A stretch of 64,000 nucleotides of DNA from Erythroxylum novogranatense (Eukaryota > Streptophyta > Magnoliopsida > Malpighiales > Erythroxylaceae): positions 17,842,350 to 17,906,349 of the forward strand of contig CM057234.1 of the NCBI GenBank assembly GCA_029891385.1, written 5' to 3'. The notes under the pieces were generated by a model. That model saw only the letters and a program-made list of their open reading frames with translations. It was not told the origin of the DNA and did no database searches. The position numbers were made by a program, and so were the translations under genes. This document shows positions 22,501-32,628 of this stretch, piece after piece (position 1 is the first letter of the stretch; every line of letters begins with the position of its first letter).

Positions 22501-24127
22501 CCATTGCATCTAGATAAGCCGCTTCATGTCCCTTGGGTAGCCGATAAATGAAGTGGGAGGACAACTCGCCGGCCAATTGTAGAAGCTTCAGTTTGACCAA
22601 TATTAACGCTATCTAAAACACCCTGCAAAATTTCTGATCGTATTTCGTTCTGTTTTTTCCTATGGAATTCAAGCCGTGATGTTTCAATCTTTATATAAGA
22701 ACCAACAACGAATTGTTGTAGTAGTCTTAAGCTGTGGATAAGCATGGATTCATCATAACTTCTCATTTGAAGTCGATGGCAGTAATACTCTCTCGCAGAT
22801 ACTACGCCATGTTTGCAGTCCGGTCCTTGAGTAATTAGTAATAGTAAGAAAAAAATGATAAATTAGTTTTGCCCAATTAGACAATATGTCGGAACCAAGG
22901 TAATAAGCAGCATAACTAACCTATGTTTTCGAGAGCAAATAATTCAATTGCTTGAGTAAAAGTATTTAAAGGAGCACCGCTTGTTTGATCGTAACCATTG
23001 GTCTTTGTTTGTTTGAGAATTTAACCGCTTAATGCGAGGATGCCATCTGATTCACCCGTGGAAAGCAGTGGGTATTGAAGCGGGTCGTAGCATGCATAAT
23101 AAGATTGAATTCTATAGCTCAGACACGAGGATCAGAGACTTAGATATGAGGAGATTTATCATCTTGTTCATCATCGATTTCGATCCATATAGCAGACTAC
23201 TGGGATGCAGTTGGAAGATTGTAAACGCACTGATCAAGACCCGGATAACATCTCAGAACAATCTGGTGATTTTCAAGGGAAGGAATATCTTTAAGACGGC
23301 GAAAGAACCTAGCATAAGGGTTATCTTGAAGAATTGTCATAATCGCCTTCAAGGTACTTTCACGAAGTTTATCACAACCGCCGAGCCTTTGTTGTAGTTC
23401 TTCATCAGTATCAAAGAAATAAAGTTGGATTCGGATACTTTATTGCTTGTCGACACTAAACTGTCAAGGAAATGGTAAACTTGTCCTTGAACACGAAATG
23501 TATAAACTCCCATTGTGTTTTTTGTCAGCTCACGATCATATCTGGCTCCATAGGAAGTGAAAGCTACATTGTTATTATATGTACGAACATTCTTTACGAA
23601 ATGTTTGGATTCTTCGTCGCTATTTAGAAACAAAGACTTTAAAGCATAAGACATCGAGGAGCAACAATAGAAATTTGTCCTGAAGAACAACAAAACGATG
23701 GAGGTTCAAGGTAAAATCGTTTTGCGTTACAATATTGACAATCTTCAACAAAAGGGAGTTGTTCAGCTTCAACCGGTAAATTCTGTAACAATGTTAATGT
23801 TGTAAGAGATGTGCGATGATTTATCCTTGAAGCGTATAAAAGGACATTATAATGATGTGGAGTAATTAGATTGGAAATAGTTTCGATATATTGTAAAACA
23901 GTTACCTTCATTTATGTAAGAGGGTTCATAACTTGGAAGTTGATTGGTGGAAGGTTCGATATTAATGAAAGATTCCTTCTGTTGAGGAGTAATTCTTTGC
24001 TGAAGTGTAGATGAAGTGGAAGATGTGTTTTTGGCAGCTCGATTTTCTCTACGTCGTCGCAACAATTCTTGTTTTTTTCATTTGGCATTTGAGCATAATT
24101 TTGGCGTCTTTTAGCATTTCTATCCAT
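19575..24127 (-). pseudogene. Helitron Rep/helicase (RepHel) gene, broken
   Basis: Rolling-circle transposase with a Pif1-type helicase. The start is probably ATG at 24,127 (MDRNAKRRQNYAQMPNEKN). Blocks on the minus strand: a cysteine-containing N-terminal region, then VRTYNNNVAFTSYGARYDRE and GVYTFRVQGQVYHF (23,690-23,400); a Helitron-like-N block (IWIEIDDEQDDKSPHI and ACYDPLQYP-like residues, 23,200-23,050); LLQQFVVGSYIKIETSRLEF (22,700s); MTCNPMWKEI and the two-histidine Rep motif GFPHAHLLL (22,463-22,095); EKVIGRLVTVDPREGERYYL (21,450s); a damaged Walker A (20,868-20,841); a FGGKIVVFGGDFRQTLP block (20,560-20,500); LNSLNPKGLPPHKL and LCNGTRLICMT (20,000-19,850); and the final helicase motif FAMTINKSQGQTLDHVGIYL (19,700s). 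Single-base frameshifts separate the blocks. About 1,450 codons would be usual for the family. Reading order fits one intact gene before damage. Confidence 0.85.
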
Positions 24128-24654
24128 ATGTAAATACCTGAGGAATCGACATAATATAAACGTCCTTGATCTATCCATTCATGATCTTCGGTGTATCACA
24201 GTGAACATTAATAAATAAACATTATGTTTATGACCTAATAAACAATATGTCGAGCAAACATGAATACAAACCATTTAAACAACTAAAGCGAATTTATATA
24301 AAAAATTATTTAATTTAACTACAAAAATAGAGTATACATGCAGCCACAACGTAGAAAGGAGAATATGCTCTATTCAGGTTAATAAATAACAACAGAGAAT
24401 TTTGACTCAAAATTTATTTTACCTAAACATATATACCTTAGTACTCCAAGAATGCGTGAGAGAATAAGCACGGGAACCGAAAAAATGGAGTATAAATGCG
24501 ATTAGAATCTAGAGCAGTGAATTTGATAACTAAAAGAAGAGGGTAGTTGAGAGAAGTAAAGTTTGGGTGGAGAAAATGTTTCATTGGTTGGGATAGATTT
24601 GGTTTAAGGATTAAGAGAGGAGAACGGTAAGAAGTTAGAATATAAAGGTGTCAA
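24128..24654 (-). other. Helitron 5' non-coding end (border not resolved)
   Basis: AT-rich sequence upstream of the RepHel start. At about 24,655 the copia chain begins. A Helitron 5' TC end should lie near there on the minus strand, but I could not identify it with confidence. Confidence 0.35.
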
Positions 24655-27200
24655 TGAGTGCGGACGACGATCAAATATCGTTCTAAGTTATTTTGATGCC
24701 AAAGAAATTGCTCTTGAATGATTGATTGACAAAGGGATGCAAAAGGCAAGCGGAAGAAAAGGAAATGATTGTAGAAGACACATCGGGAAGAAGCGTAAAG
24801 GCAAACAACGATAGTAATTTCAAGAAGAAGAAAATAATTGTAGAAGGTCAATCATCCGAGTAGCACGTGTATAATAATTTTATCACCTATGAATTGAAGC
24901 GTCGATCTCTCTTGTGGTGCTCTTCTTCTCTAATTTGCTCATGTTTGCTTACTTCTACAATATGTTTTTGGCGGGAATCGACATTATTATACTAGTTAGA
25001 AGATTATTCCATACAAGAAAAGCACGTCTTACGGTTCAAACATTTTGGGCGTTCTACTGTCTTTCCTTGCCACAAGTAAAAATTATGACGGTCGACCTAT
25101 GAATTAAAGCGTTAATCTACGTTACGGCGTTTATACGCAATACATCTGCTGGCGGTGTTTGACATTATCGTATTAATTGAAACGTCAATCCGGTGACACA
25201 AGAAACCTGCGGTTTAAAGGAAGAGATTGTTAAGTCAAAACAACTTGACATCAATGATTTCGATGAAGTACAAATAATGATGAAAAGGAGGCGATGAAAA
25301 CAAGGCGGAAGTTCAAAAGCAAACACAAGTTGAAAATCGATGGAAGCAAAAGGCGGAAGCAAAAGGCATTTAAAGTTGTGCAAAAGTAGACCGGAGTAAA
25401 AGCAGACGGTCAAAAGCGCATTTAAAGCAAACCACGTGTGAATTACTTAATCGGTTTATGACCTATGAATTGAAACGTCAATCTGTTATGGTCCTCTTCT
25501 TGTCTTTGTAGTCCTCATTTTGCTTATTTCGAATAGGTTATTGGCATTTGGTGGAATCGAGATTATCATAGCAGTTAGAAGATTATTGGATACAAGACAA
25601 AGAGATGTGAAAATGATTCATACATTTTGGGAGTAACCGTAATGCGTCGACGAGATAAAATTTCGTTCTAAGTTATTTTGATGCCAAAGAAATGGCCTTG
25701 AATGATTGATTGATAAAGGGATGCAAAAGCCGAGCTTCAAAGAAGAGCAAATGATCGTAGAAGGTGAACTCGCCACGAAGAAAAGTAAAGGAAAACAATG
25801 ATAGTAATTTGGAAGAAGAAAATAATTGTAGAAGGTCAACTCGTCCCGAGTAGGACGTGTATAATAATTTTATCACTATGAATTGAAACGTCGATCTCTA
25901 CTCGGTGCTCTTCTTCTAATTTCGCTCATGTTTGCTTACTTCTTCAATACGTTTTGGCGAGGAATCGACATTATTATACCAGTTAGAACATTATTCCATA
26001 CAAGAAAAGCGAGTCTTCTTAATCTCCTTACTGGTGTTTACTTCGAATACGCTATTGGAAGTGTTTGACATTACCTATTAATTCAACGTCAATATACCGA
26101 CAGAAGAAATCTCTGCGATTAAAAGGAGGAGATTGTTAAGTCAAAACGACTTAACATAAATGATTTCGATGAAGTACAAATAATTATGAAAAGGAGACGA
26201 TGAAAACAAGGCGGAAGTTGAAAAGCAAACACAAGTTCAGCGGATGGAAGCAAAAGGCATTTAAAGTTGTGCAAAAGTAGGCGGCGGTAAAAGCAGACGA
26301 TGCAAAGCAGGCGAAACCAAAGCATGTGTGAATTACGAATCAGTTTGAGTTAGTTACATAACTCAATTGAATAACATGTTCGTCAAGAATCAAGCAATCT
26401 CTGTTATGGTCGTCTTCCTCTTGCGAAAAGCAGAAAATAATTGTAGAAGGTCAACTTGTCAGAGTAGCGGTAAGAAATCTTTCACCTATGAATTGAATCG
26501 TCAATCTGTTATGGTCCTCTTCTCTTTGCGATCCGATTTTGCTTACTCGAATATGTGATTGGTATTTGGCGAGAATTGACATTATCATACCGTTAGAAGA
26601 TTATTGCATAGAAGAAATACAGATGTCAAGCTGTTGTGTCAACAATTAAGCAATCTGCTCAGTCGTCTTCCTCTTGCGAAAAACATAAAATAATTGTAGA
26701 AGGTAAACACGTCGAAGTAGCGGTAAGAAATCTATCACCTATGAATTGAAGCGTCAAACGTGTTACGGTCCTCTTCTCTTTGCAGTCCTCATTTTGCATA
26801 CTTGTGGAATACATTATTGGTATTTGGCAGAATCGACATTATCATACCGTTAGAAGATTATTGCATAGAAGAAAAGCAGTTCGAGAGTCATTCATACATT
26901 TTGGGGTTACGGTGTATTTCCTTGCCACAAATAAATCAATATGACGGTGTCGAGAAGTCTTATCACGTATGAATTGAAGCGTGAATCGTGTTACGGTTTA
27001 CTTCGCAACACGCTATTGGCGATGTTTGACATTATTATAGCGGCTAGAAGATTGTACCTATTAATTGAAAACTCAATCTACGCGAGAGAAAAATCTATGC
27101 GAGCGGAACCTATTGAATCGCATGTTAAGTAAAAGCGACTTGACATATATGATTTGAATGAAAACAAGCGAACAAAAAAGGCGGAGAATGCGAAAGCATA
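24655..27200 (+). repeat. Chain of short copia LTRs and repeated spacers
   Basis: The phrase aaaataattgtagaaggt occurs at about 24,831, 25,819, 26,435 and 26,687 (also 13,591). Each is followed by CACCTATGAATTGAAGCGTC or a variant, then CGACATTATTATA(C)(C/T)AGTTAG and AGATTATTCCATACAAGAAA. Between spacers, LTR starts of the type GAGATTGTTAAGTCAAAA(C/A) (G/A)ACTT(G/A)ACAT appear at about 25,224 and 26,126, with a diverged one at about 27,124. An LTR end (GAATCAGTTTGAGTTAGTTA) occurs at 26,337. The units differ by many small indels. Short ORFs inside (24,914; 25,883; 26,760) are variants of one spacer and I recognise no protein. Confidence 0.6.
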
Positions 27201-27620
27201 AATAATATGTTGACTTGACTCTTATTTATAACCTTCGTGTTCAACCGCTTGTCCACCCATCTGTAGTAGCATTGTGCGAGAAATTTAGACATAAAAGACG
27301 ATATGTTCAGCCATGCGATGACGTCTGAAATAAAGAAGACGAAAAGAATAAAGAATTCAAGAAAAGTGTCAGCCCAAAATATTTTTTAAAATTAAGCATG
27401 ATTAGATTGATTAAGTAAGTTAAGTTAGCATTATTTTGGAATTCATGTGGGTAGATGGATGATGTAAGTTTAAGTGAGATTATAGCATGTTGAGAGTGGA
27501 GTGGATGACTTGAGAGGTTTAGAAGATAAAGAAATATGTTAGAATCCAATGCTTCAAGAATCGGGTCATTTGAGCTCTATAGCTCAAGTTATCTGAAAAC
27601 ACCGATCTATGCACGGATTG
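27201..27620. other. Non-coding stretch
   Basis: AT-rich, with no recognised feature. It leads into the 15-bp minisatellite. Confidence 0.35.
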
Positions 27621-27962
27621 TTTTCTTTCAATTGATTTTATTTCAGCTGATTTTCGCTTCATTGGTTTTCGCTTCGGTGATTTTCCTTCACTGATTTTTG
27701 CTTCACTGATTTTCGCTTCACTGTTTTTTGTTTCAATTGATTTTCCTTGGTGATTTTGCTTCATTGGTTTTCGCTTCAATTGATTTTGTTTCAATTGATT
27801 TTGGTTCATTTGATTTTGTTTCAGTGATTTTCGGTTCAATTGATTTTGGTTCACTGATTTTGTTTCACTGATTTTCCTTCACTGAATTTTTTCAGGTGAT
27901 TTTCGCTTCACTGATTTTCTTTCGGTGATTTTCGTTTCAAATTGATTTTCCTTGGTGATTTT
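27621..27962. repeat. 15-bp minisatellite (ATTTTCGCTTCACTG type)
   Basis: About twenty imperfect units of TTCACTGATTTTCGC and variants (ttcaattgattttgt, ttcattggttttcgc). On the minus strand the unit length keeps a frame open with repeated Q/K-N-Q-L and K-I-S-E residues, which gives a 111-codon ORF by chance. The motif resembles the ATTTTCGCTTC phrases in the 8.2-kb LTR, so it may be an expanded piece of copia LTR. Confidence 0.8.
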
Positions 27963-28099
27963 ACATCGATATAAGTGGAGCGTTAGTCAAGTGTTTTGGG
28001 CATAGTTAGAGGCGAATCTCATTTTCAGTCTTCATGAGAGTTGTATATCTAGATGTACAAATGCATGAGTTAATGAAAACAGATTACATCGTCATTTTT

Positions 28100-28960
28100 G
28101 TTCGATAAATCCTTTTAAATTCATCTTTATGTCTTCGTCTCACTTTTGTATATAAAATCAGTATTGTTAACCGTCTACTTTTTGTTCAGATCGCCCGCTT
28201 TTAAATGCATCTTTATGTCTTCGTCGACTTTTGTATTCTCCGTGTATTGTTAACTTGGTATACTTTTTCAACCCCTTTATATTTTTAACCGTCAACTTTT
28301 TCAAGTCCATCGATTTTAAGTTCGTCTACTTTTTCAAGTCCGTCTATATTTAGAACTTCGCCAACTTTTTCAAGCTGCAGCGATGTTTAACTTCGCCTGC
28401 TTTTCCTTCTTCGTCTGTTAGAGGTGAGAAAAGCGACGATTGAAAGCAAAGCAAAGCAAATCACCTCCAATTAAAAGCGACGATAGAAGAAGCAAATCAC
28501 CTCTCGATTAAGCGAGACTATAGAAGTGAAACGATGAAAGTAAGATCTTGAAAAGTTAAAACCCGTCGCTTTTCAGATTAAATGCCTTTTATTGGCGTCT
28601 GTTTTTCTTCGTATCGTCTGCTTTTCGTTTGTCTTTATGTCTTCGCCTCACTTTTGTATTCTCCGTCTGGATTGTTAACTTCGTCTACTTTTTCAACTCC
28701 GGTTATATTTTAAACTTCGTCTACTTTTTCAACTCCGGTTATATTAAAAACTTCGTCTACTTTTTCAACTCGGTTATATTTTACACTTCGTCATTAGAGG
28801 TGAGAAAAGCGGGCGATGGAAAGCAAAGCAAATAACCTCCGAATTGAAGCGAGACGATACTGGTGAAACGATCAAAGTGAGATATTGAAAAGTGAAAAGC
28901 ACAATGAAGTAAGACATAAGCGAGAAAAAGTTGCAAAGAATCAAACTAAGACATAAAACT
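28100..28960 (-). repeat. Copia LTR-like minisatellite block, minus orientation
   Basis: Contains inverted copies of the 3.4-3.8 kb sequence. Units of CTTCGTCTACTTTTTCAACT with CCGGTTATATT recur at 28,678-28,795, with related units at 28,230-28,400. Two copies of AGGTGAGAAAAGCG...GCAAAGCAAAT(C/A)ACCTCC(A/G)A occur near 28,425 and 28,798. Confidence 0.6.
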
Positions 28961-28961
28961 T

Positions 28962-29011
28962 AATGGGATAGATTGCATGCTCCTCCATCCCATTCGCTCT
29001 TAATATATATA
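28962..29011 (+). promoter_or_regulatory. Hairpin followed by TATA-like box (copy 1)
   Basis: Arms AATGGGATAGA (28,962-28,972) and TCCATCCCATT (28,984-28,994), then CGCTCTTAATATATATA. The same arrangement with better arms is at 30,529-30,579, so this is a repeated module rather than chance. It resembles a core promoter, but no start site or transcript is shown. Confidence 0.4.
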
Positions 29012-29029
29012 CGTAATAAAACTTTTCAA

Positions 29030-29745
29030 AGCTGCAGCCTTCAGTAGTTATATGGACAAAGATCGACGATGAATCGCTCATATCCAAGTCTCGCACTCTG
29101 ACTTCTTTGTTGAACGATCCATTTTGATTAAAGCGGATGATTCTGGTGATAATCGTAAAACTTCATTTTCACAGAGGAGTTCGTTTCGACATGAGAAAAT
29201 ATATGTACAAGGAAAGAGGATGATGGTGGTGAAGTAATGACTTTGCAATTTATGATAAATCTCCTCATAGCTAAGTCGGACTACACGCTCTGCGTTTGGG
29301 GCACTCTTTTCGAAGTCTCGACCACGATTCTTTATTCGAGCCATCGTATTACTGATGGCAACATGAAAATCTCCTCATATCCAAGTCTGTTGTAGCCCTC
29401 GAAAACATCTCAGACACCAAAACCTCGGGACGTGCGGTTGGTGAAAACCTTAAACAACCTTATGCTTCAGACTACGCCCTTTGGTGAAGTAGCGACTTTG
29501 CAATTTATGAAGCTACAATATCGATAAATATCCTCATATCCAAGTCGCACTACAAGACAAAAATAGCCAAATACGGAAACCATCAGACAAAAAAAAAACC
29601 TTATGCTTCAAGACTACGCCTTCTTTGGTGAAGTAGCGACTTTGCAATTTATGAAGCTACAATATCGATAAATATCCTCATATCCAAGTCGCTACTACGG
29701 CAAAAATAGCCAAATACGGAAACTATCAGACAAACAAAAAAATCC
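29030..29745 (+). repeat. Tandem repeats with Helitron Rep-like fragments
   Basis: A phrase CTCATATCCAAGTC recurs at about 29,088, 29,373, 29,532 and 29,682, with CTCATAGCTAAGTC at about 29,265. The two best units (about 29,457-29,740) repeat with a period near 145 bp and share GCGACTTTGCAATTTATGAA and GCTACAATATCGATAAATAT. The phrase TATATGGA(C)AA..ATCGA(C/T)GATGAA..CTCATATC(C)AAGTCTC at 29,050-29,100 matches the minus strand of the RepHel gene near 23,210-23,130, so the repeat may derive from a Helitron coding fragment. Confidence 0.5.
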
Positions 29746-29865
29746 TAAAAGAAGATTTACAAGTAACAAAGGACAAAAGCAACATGAAGCAACTCTTTCG
29801 ACAAAGAACAACAAATTCACAAGAACAATCAAACAACAATTTATGACAACCACGATAGCAAACAC

Positions 29866-29989
29866 AGAGATAAGAGAGGATAAGAAAAGCGTTAAGAAGA
29901 TTTACAAGTAACACGAAGTTAAACCTAAGACCAACTGGAAACCGTAACTTGTAAATCTTCTTTACGCATTCTCATCTTCTCTTATCTCT
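29866..29989. repeat. Long imperfect inverted repeat (about 42-bp arms, 37-nt loop)
   Basis: The left arm, 29,866-29,909 (gagataagagaggataag then aaaagcgttaagaagat and ttacaagt), is complementary to the right arm, 29,947-29,989 (acttgtaaatcttcttta then cgcattctcatcttctct and tatctc), with a few mismatches. A further single copy of GAAGATTTACAAGTAACA lies at about 29,751. It could be a foldback element or the source of a hairpin RNA. Confidence 0.65.
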
Positions 29990-30069
29990 CGTGACGATGT
30001 CGTGGTCATCGCAATTATTGTTCTGCGAAAGAGTATCGGTGTTCACCAATCAACAAACAACAACGGCTA

Positions 30070-30172
30070 GGACAACAGAACAGAGGAAACCATCGATACT
30101 CTTTCGACAACAACAATGCACGACAACACGAACGGAGGAAACCATCGATACTCTTTCGACAACAACAAATGG
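30070..30172 (+). repeat. Two direct repeats of about 40 bp, 57-bp period
   Basis: The phrase GAGGAAACCATCGATACTCT followed by TTCGACAACAACAA occurs at about 30,083 and 30,140, with related CGAAAGAGTATCGGTG on the other strand sense at 30,027. ORFs on both strands here are products of the repeat. Confidence 0.6.
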
Positions 30173-30528
30173 AGAAAGCGAGAGGAACGCAAGGCGTAGA
30201 GGAAAAACAAAGAGAGAAAGGACACAACATGAATGAAGAGATATGAACACATATAAGCGGTGTGAAGGCACGCATTGGGCGATCGTCTGGCGGTCGCTCG
30301 ACAAAATATTACAATGTAAGATTGCGTCAAGATTGAAGATTGTGTCAAGATTGCGTGTATATCGCTGTGAAGAAACAACATTCAATAAGCGATCTGGATT
30401 AAATAAATGGACGAAGAAGGAGATCCGATGAATATAGCCGCCGATTACATGAAAAGCGAAAATGTAAATCATTGGATTAAATGGACGAAGCAGATCTGAC
30501 TGAATATAGGCCGTCAGATTAAATGAAC
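30173..30528. other. Non-coding sequence upstream of hairpin/TATA copy 2
   Basis: Holds repeated short phrases of the type GGATTAAAT(AAAT)GGACGAAG...GATC(T/C)GA(C/T)(T)GAATATAG(CC), at about 30,388 and 30,474. Such phrases are common in plant promoters, but no gene is attached. Confidence 0.35.
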
Positions 30529-30579
30529 GAATGGGATGGATTGCATGGTCGTCCATCCCATTCGCTCTTAGTATATATA
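30529..30579 (+). promoter_or_regulatory. Hairpin followed by TATA-like box (copy 2)
   Basis: Perfect 12-bp arms GAATGGGATGGA (30,529-30,540) and TCCATCCCATTC (30,552-30,563) around TTGCATGGTCG, then GCTCTTAG and TATATATA (30,572-30,579). Downstream of both copies comes AA(A)GAAGCTGCC or AAAGCTGCAGCC. No ORF follows; the sequence turns AT-rich. Confidence 0.45.
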
Positions 30580-31074
30580 CTTAAAGAAGCTGCCTTTTTT
30601 TTTCCTTCTTCCCTTCTATCTTTTGTTTGTGTCGTTTTATGCTCTAAGGGAAGTCATTTTAGTTTCTTATTCCCTAATCAGCCACTTTTATGCTTTATTA
30701 ATGCAAATAAGCCCTTTTTTATTACAATCTAGTCCCTCACTAAATGTCATTTGTTATCAACCTCTAATCTCCTTGCTTCTCAAATTTGACCCCAAACTTT
30801 AATTATACCTCCAGATTGACCCAAAAGTTGGTCAAAAGTCTCCTAAAATGAGAATAATATGTAGGAAATTAAACCATTTTAAAACAAAGCTAGCTAAAAT
30901 ACAATCTGCCTTAGATAAGATTTGAACCAAAGTTTAAAAAAAAGTAATCTTAAATGTGGGTAACAAACATTAACAAAAATACAAAGCTATAATTGAATTT
31001 TGGATTTTTATTAATAATTTTATTGGATAGAGTTTTATTTTTCAAAATAAAGTTACAAATAAAATAAAATAAAA
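30580..31074. other. AT-rich non-coding stretch
   Basis: Starts with a pyrimidine-rich leader-like part (30,597-30,760). No recognised gene. Confidence 0.35.
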
Positions 31075-31610
31075 GGTACAAGATTAAGAATTGTTAAGGT
31101 TAATATAACGTTGAGATTTTTTAATATTATAATACAAATCTTCAAAATCTTTAAAATTTAAAAAATACTTATAGTTTTTATTTTCTAAAACAATCATTCT
31201 CTTAAACTTTTGTTAAAAATAACAACAAAACACAAATAGTGTAAACATCAATTGTGAATTAATTAAATGTTATTTAAATGATGATTAAACCACAACCTTA
31301 AACTTGAATTAGAACTAATTAAATCTTATTTAAAATAATAATTTATTAAAATTATATTAAAATATTAATTTAAGTCAAATTCAATTATTTCATATTAAAT
31401 TAAAGAGCTAAGTCGAGTTATCATGTTATTAATATTTGATTAGTTCACGTATGATATTTATGCTACATAAGCTTTATCAAATTTTTTAACCATAGTTTAA
31501 AAGAATGAGTTTTTAGAAAAATAAACATTAGAAAGATTTTTTGAGGAATTTAAATATCAAAGAGTTTTTAATTTTTAAAGTACAAGAAAGATCTATGCCT
31601 TTTACTCTAT
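31075..31610. mobile_element. Degraded copy of the intron-3 MITE
   Basis: Shares the order of phrases with the element at 34,854-35,342: CTTAAACTT..GTTAAAAA(A)TAAC(A/G)AC(A/G)AAACAC, then AT(T)AA..TTAATCAAATGTTA-like sequence, ATTTGAT.TT.TTGCTA-like sequence, TTTTTTAA...AAAA(G)AATGAGTTTTT, and an end resembling TACAAGAAAGATCTATGCCT. Borders are approximate and no target duplication was found. Confidence 0.45.
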
Positions 31611-32496
31611 CAAATATTAAGGTCTAAAATTAATAATTTATTATTGTTATTTTAAATAAGAAAAGATATTTATAAACTCAGAAATAAATTAACTTAAACC
31701 AAATAAGTTATAATGCTAATATTTCAAATCGTTAAAAATATTTCACATATATTAATTAGAAGAAATACTTGAATAGGATGTAAATATCATTTCTTAATTA
31801 AAAAATGGACTGAAAAGATATACATAAATATCATTTTAGACACTATCACAAATTTTCCTATCAATACAAAACTTTTTTGAATTAAAAGAAAATTATTAAT
31901 AAATATATTTTCAATAATAAAGAAAATTTTAAAAGAATTGATAAAACAACTCAAAATTTAAGCCATTTTTAGTTATAAAAAGCTTAATATTTACTTTGTT
32001 AGTAAAAAATGTTATTAGTTGGAACCCAGGTTAATTGGTTCGAATTAGGTATATCTGAATTGAATGTTTGTATTAATAATATTTAATGAGTCCAACTAGC
32101 TTTTGTCGAGTTTTAAAAACTAAAACTATAAACAATTTTCAAATATTTTGATGATTAAGAATATTTTAAAAATTAAACCACAAAACAATACTTGTTTTAT
32201 ATAATATTGAGTAAATTATTTGATTTAAAATGTGCATGTGAATTATATTAAATAGTATGTTACTACAATATGCAATCAAAATTTTAATGCTTGAATTACT
32301 TTATGATATGCAATAAATCCTTAGTCTAATTTTGTATCATAATATATTGTAAAAAAAAATAGTATACGAAGAGTTCTCTTACACTTAATAATTTTATATG
32401 AAAATTATTTATAATTTTTAATTTCGAATTACTTGAATTATTCAAATATTTAAAATTGATATTCTTCTTTTGTTTTTATTTCTTATCTAAAATGAT
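31611..32496. other. AT-rich sequence, probably Helitron interior
   Basis: No gene. It ends at the Helitron terminus at 32,497-32,524. The 5' border of that Helitron was not found. Confidence 0.35.
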
Positions 32497-32524
32497 CCCA
32501 CGTGTAACGTGGGTACGCGACTAG
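32497..32524 (+). mobile_element. Helitron 3' terminus (hairpin plus CTAG)
   Basis: A hairpin CCCACG-TGTAA-CGTGGG (32,497-32,513) is followed 8 bases later by CTAG (32,521-32,524) and then T. A short GC hairpin just before CTRR, with insertion before T, is the diagnostic 3' end of Helitrons. It lies 105 bp upstream of the PDF1B start codon, so the element forms part of that gene's upstream region. Confidence 0.7.
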
Positions 32525-32628
32525 TTACAATATGAATTTGATTTCACAATTGCAGTGGAAATTGCTGCCAATTGTTTCAACAGTGCACGTAAAGTTACGG
32601 CCTCAAACTTAGCAGACTCTCCGCTTCC

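Noticed and set aside
23032..23397. 121-codon plus-strand ORF
   Set aside because: It is antisense to a recognisable Helitron Rep block (IWIEIDDEQDDKSPHI) and so is a shadow.
24655..27200. CRISPR-like or defence array reading of the repeated units
   Set aside because: The repeats are long, diverged and include copia LTR ends. The context is a plant nuclear genome, so a CRISPR reading is excluded.
27519..27854. 111-codon minus-strand ORF rich in N, Q and K
   Set aside because: Product of a 15-bp minisatellite.
29078..29344. 88-codon minus-strand ORF starting MARIKNRGRD
   Set aside because: It overlaps a tandem repeat with Helitron-like sequence on the plus strand. No homology is recognised and no codon pattern supports it.
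30015..30556. Several ORFs of 81-168 codons on both strands
   Set aside because: They overlap each other across direct repeats (GAGGAAACCATCGATACTCT) and have no recognisable domain.
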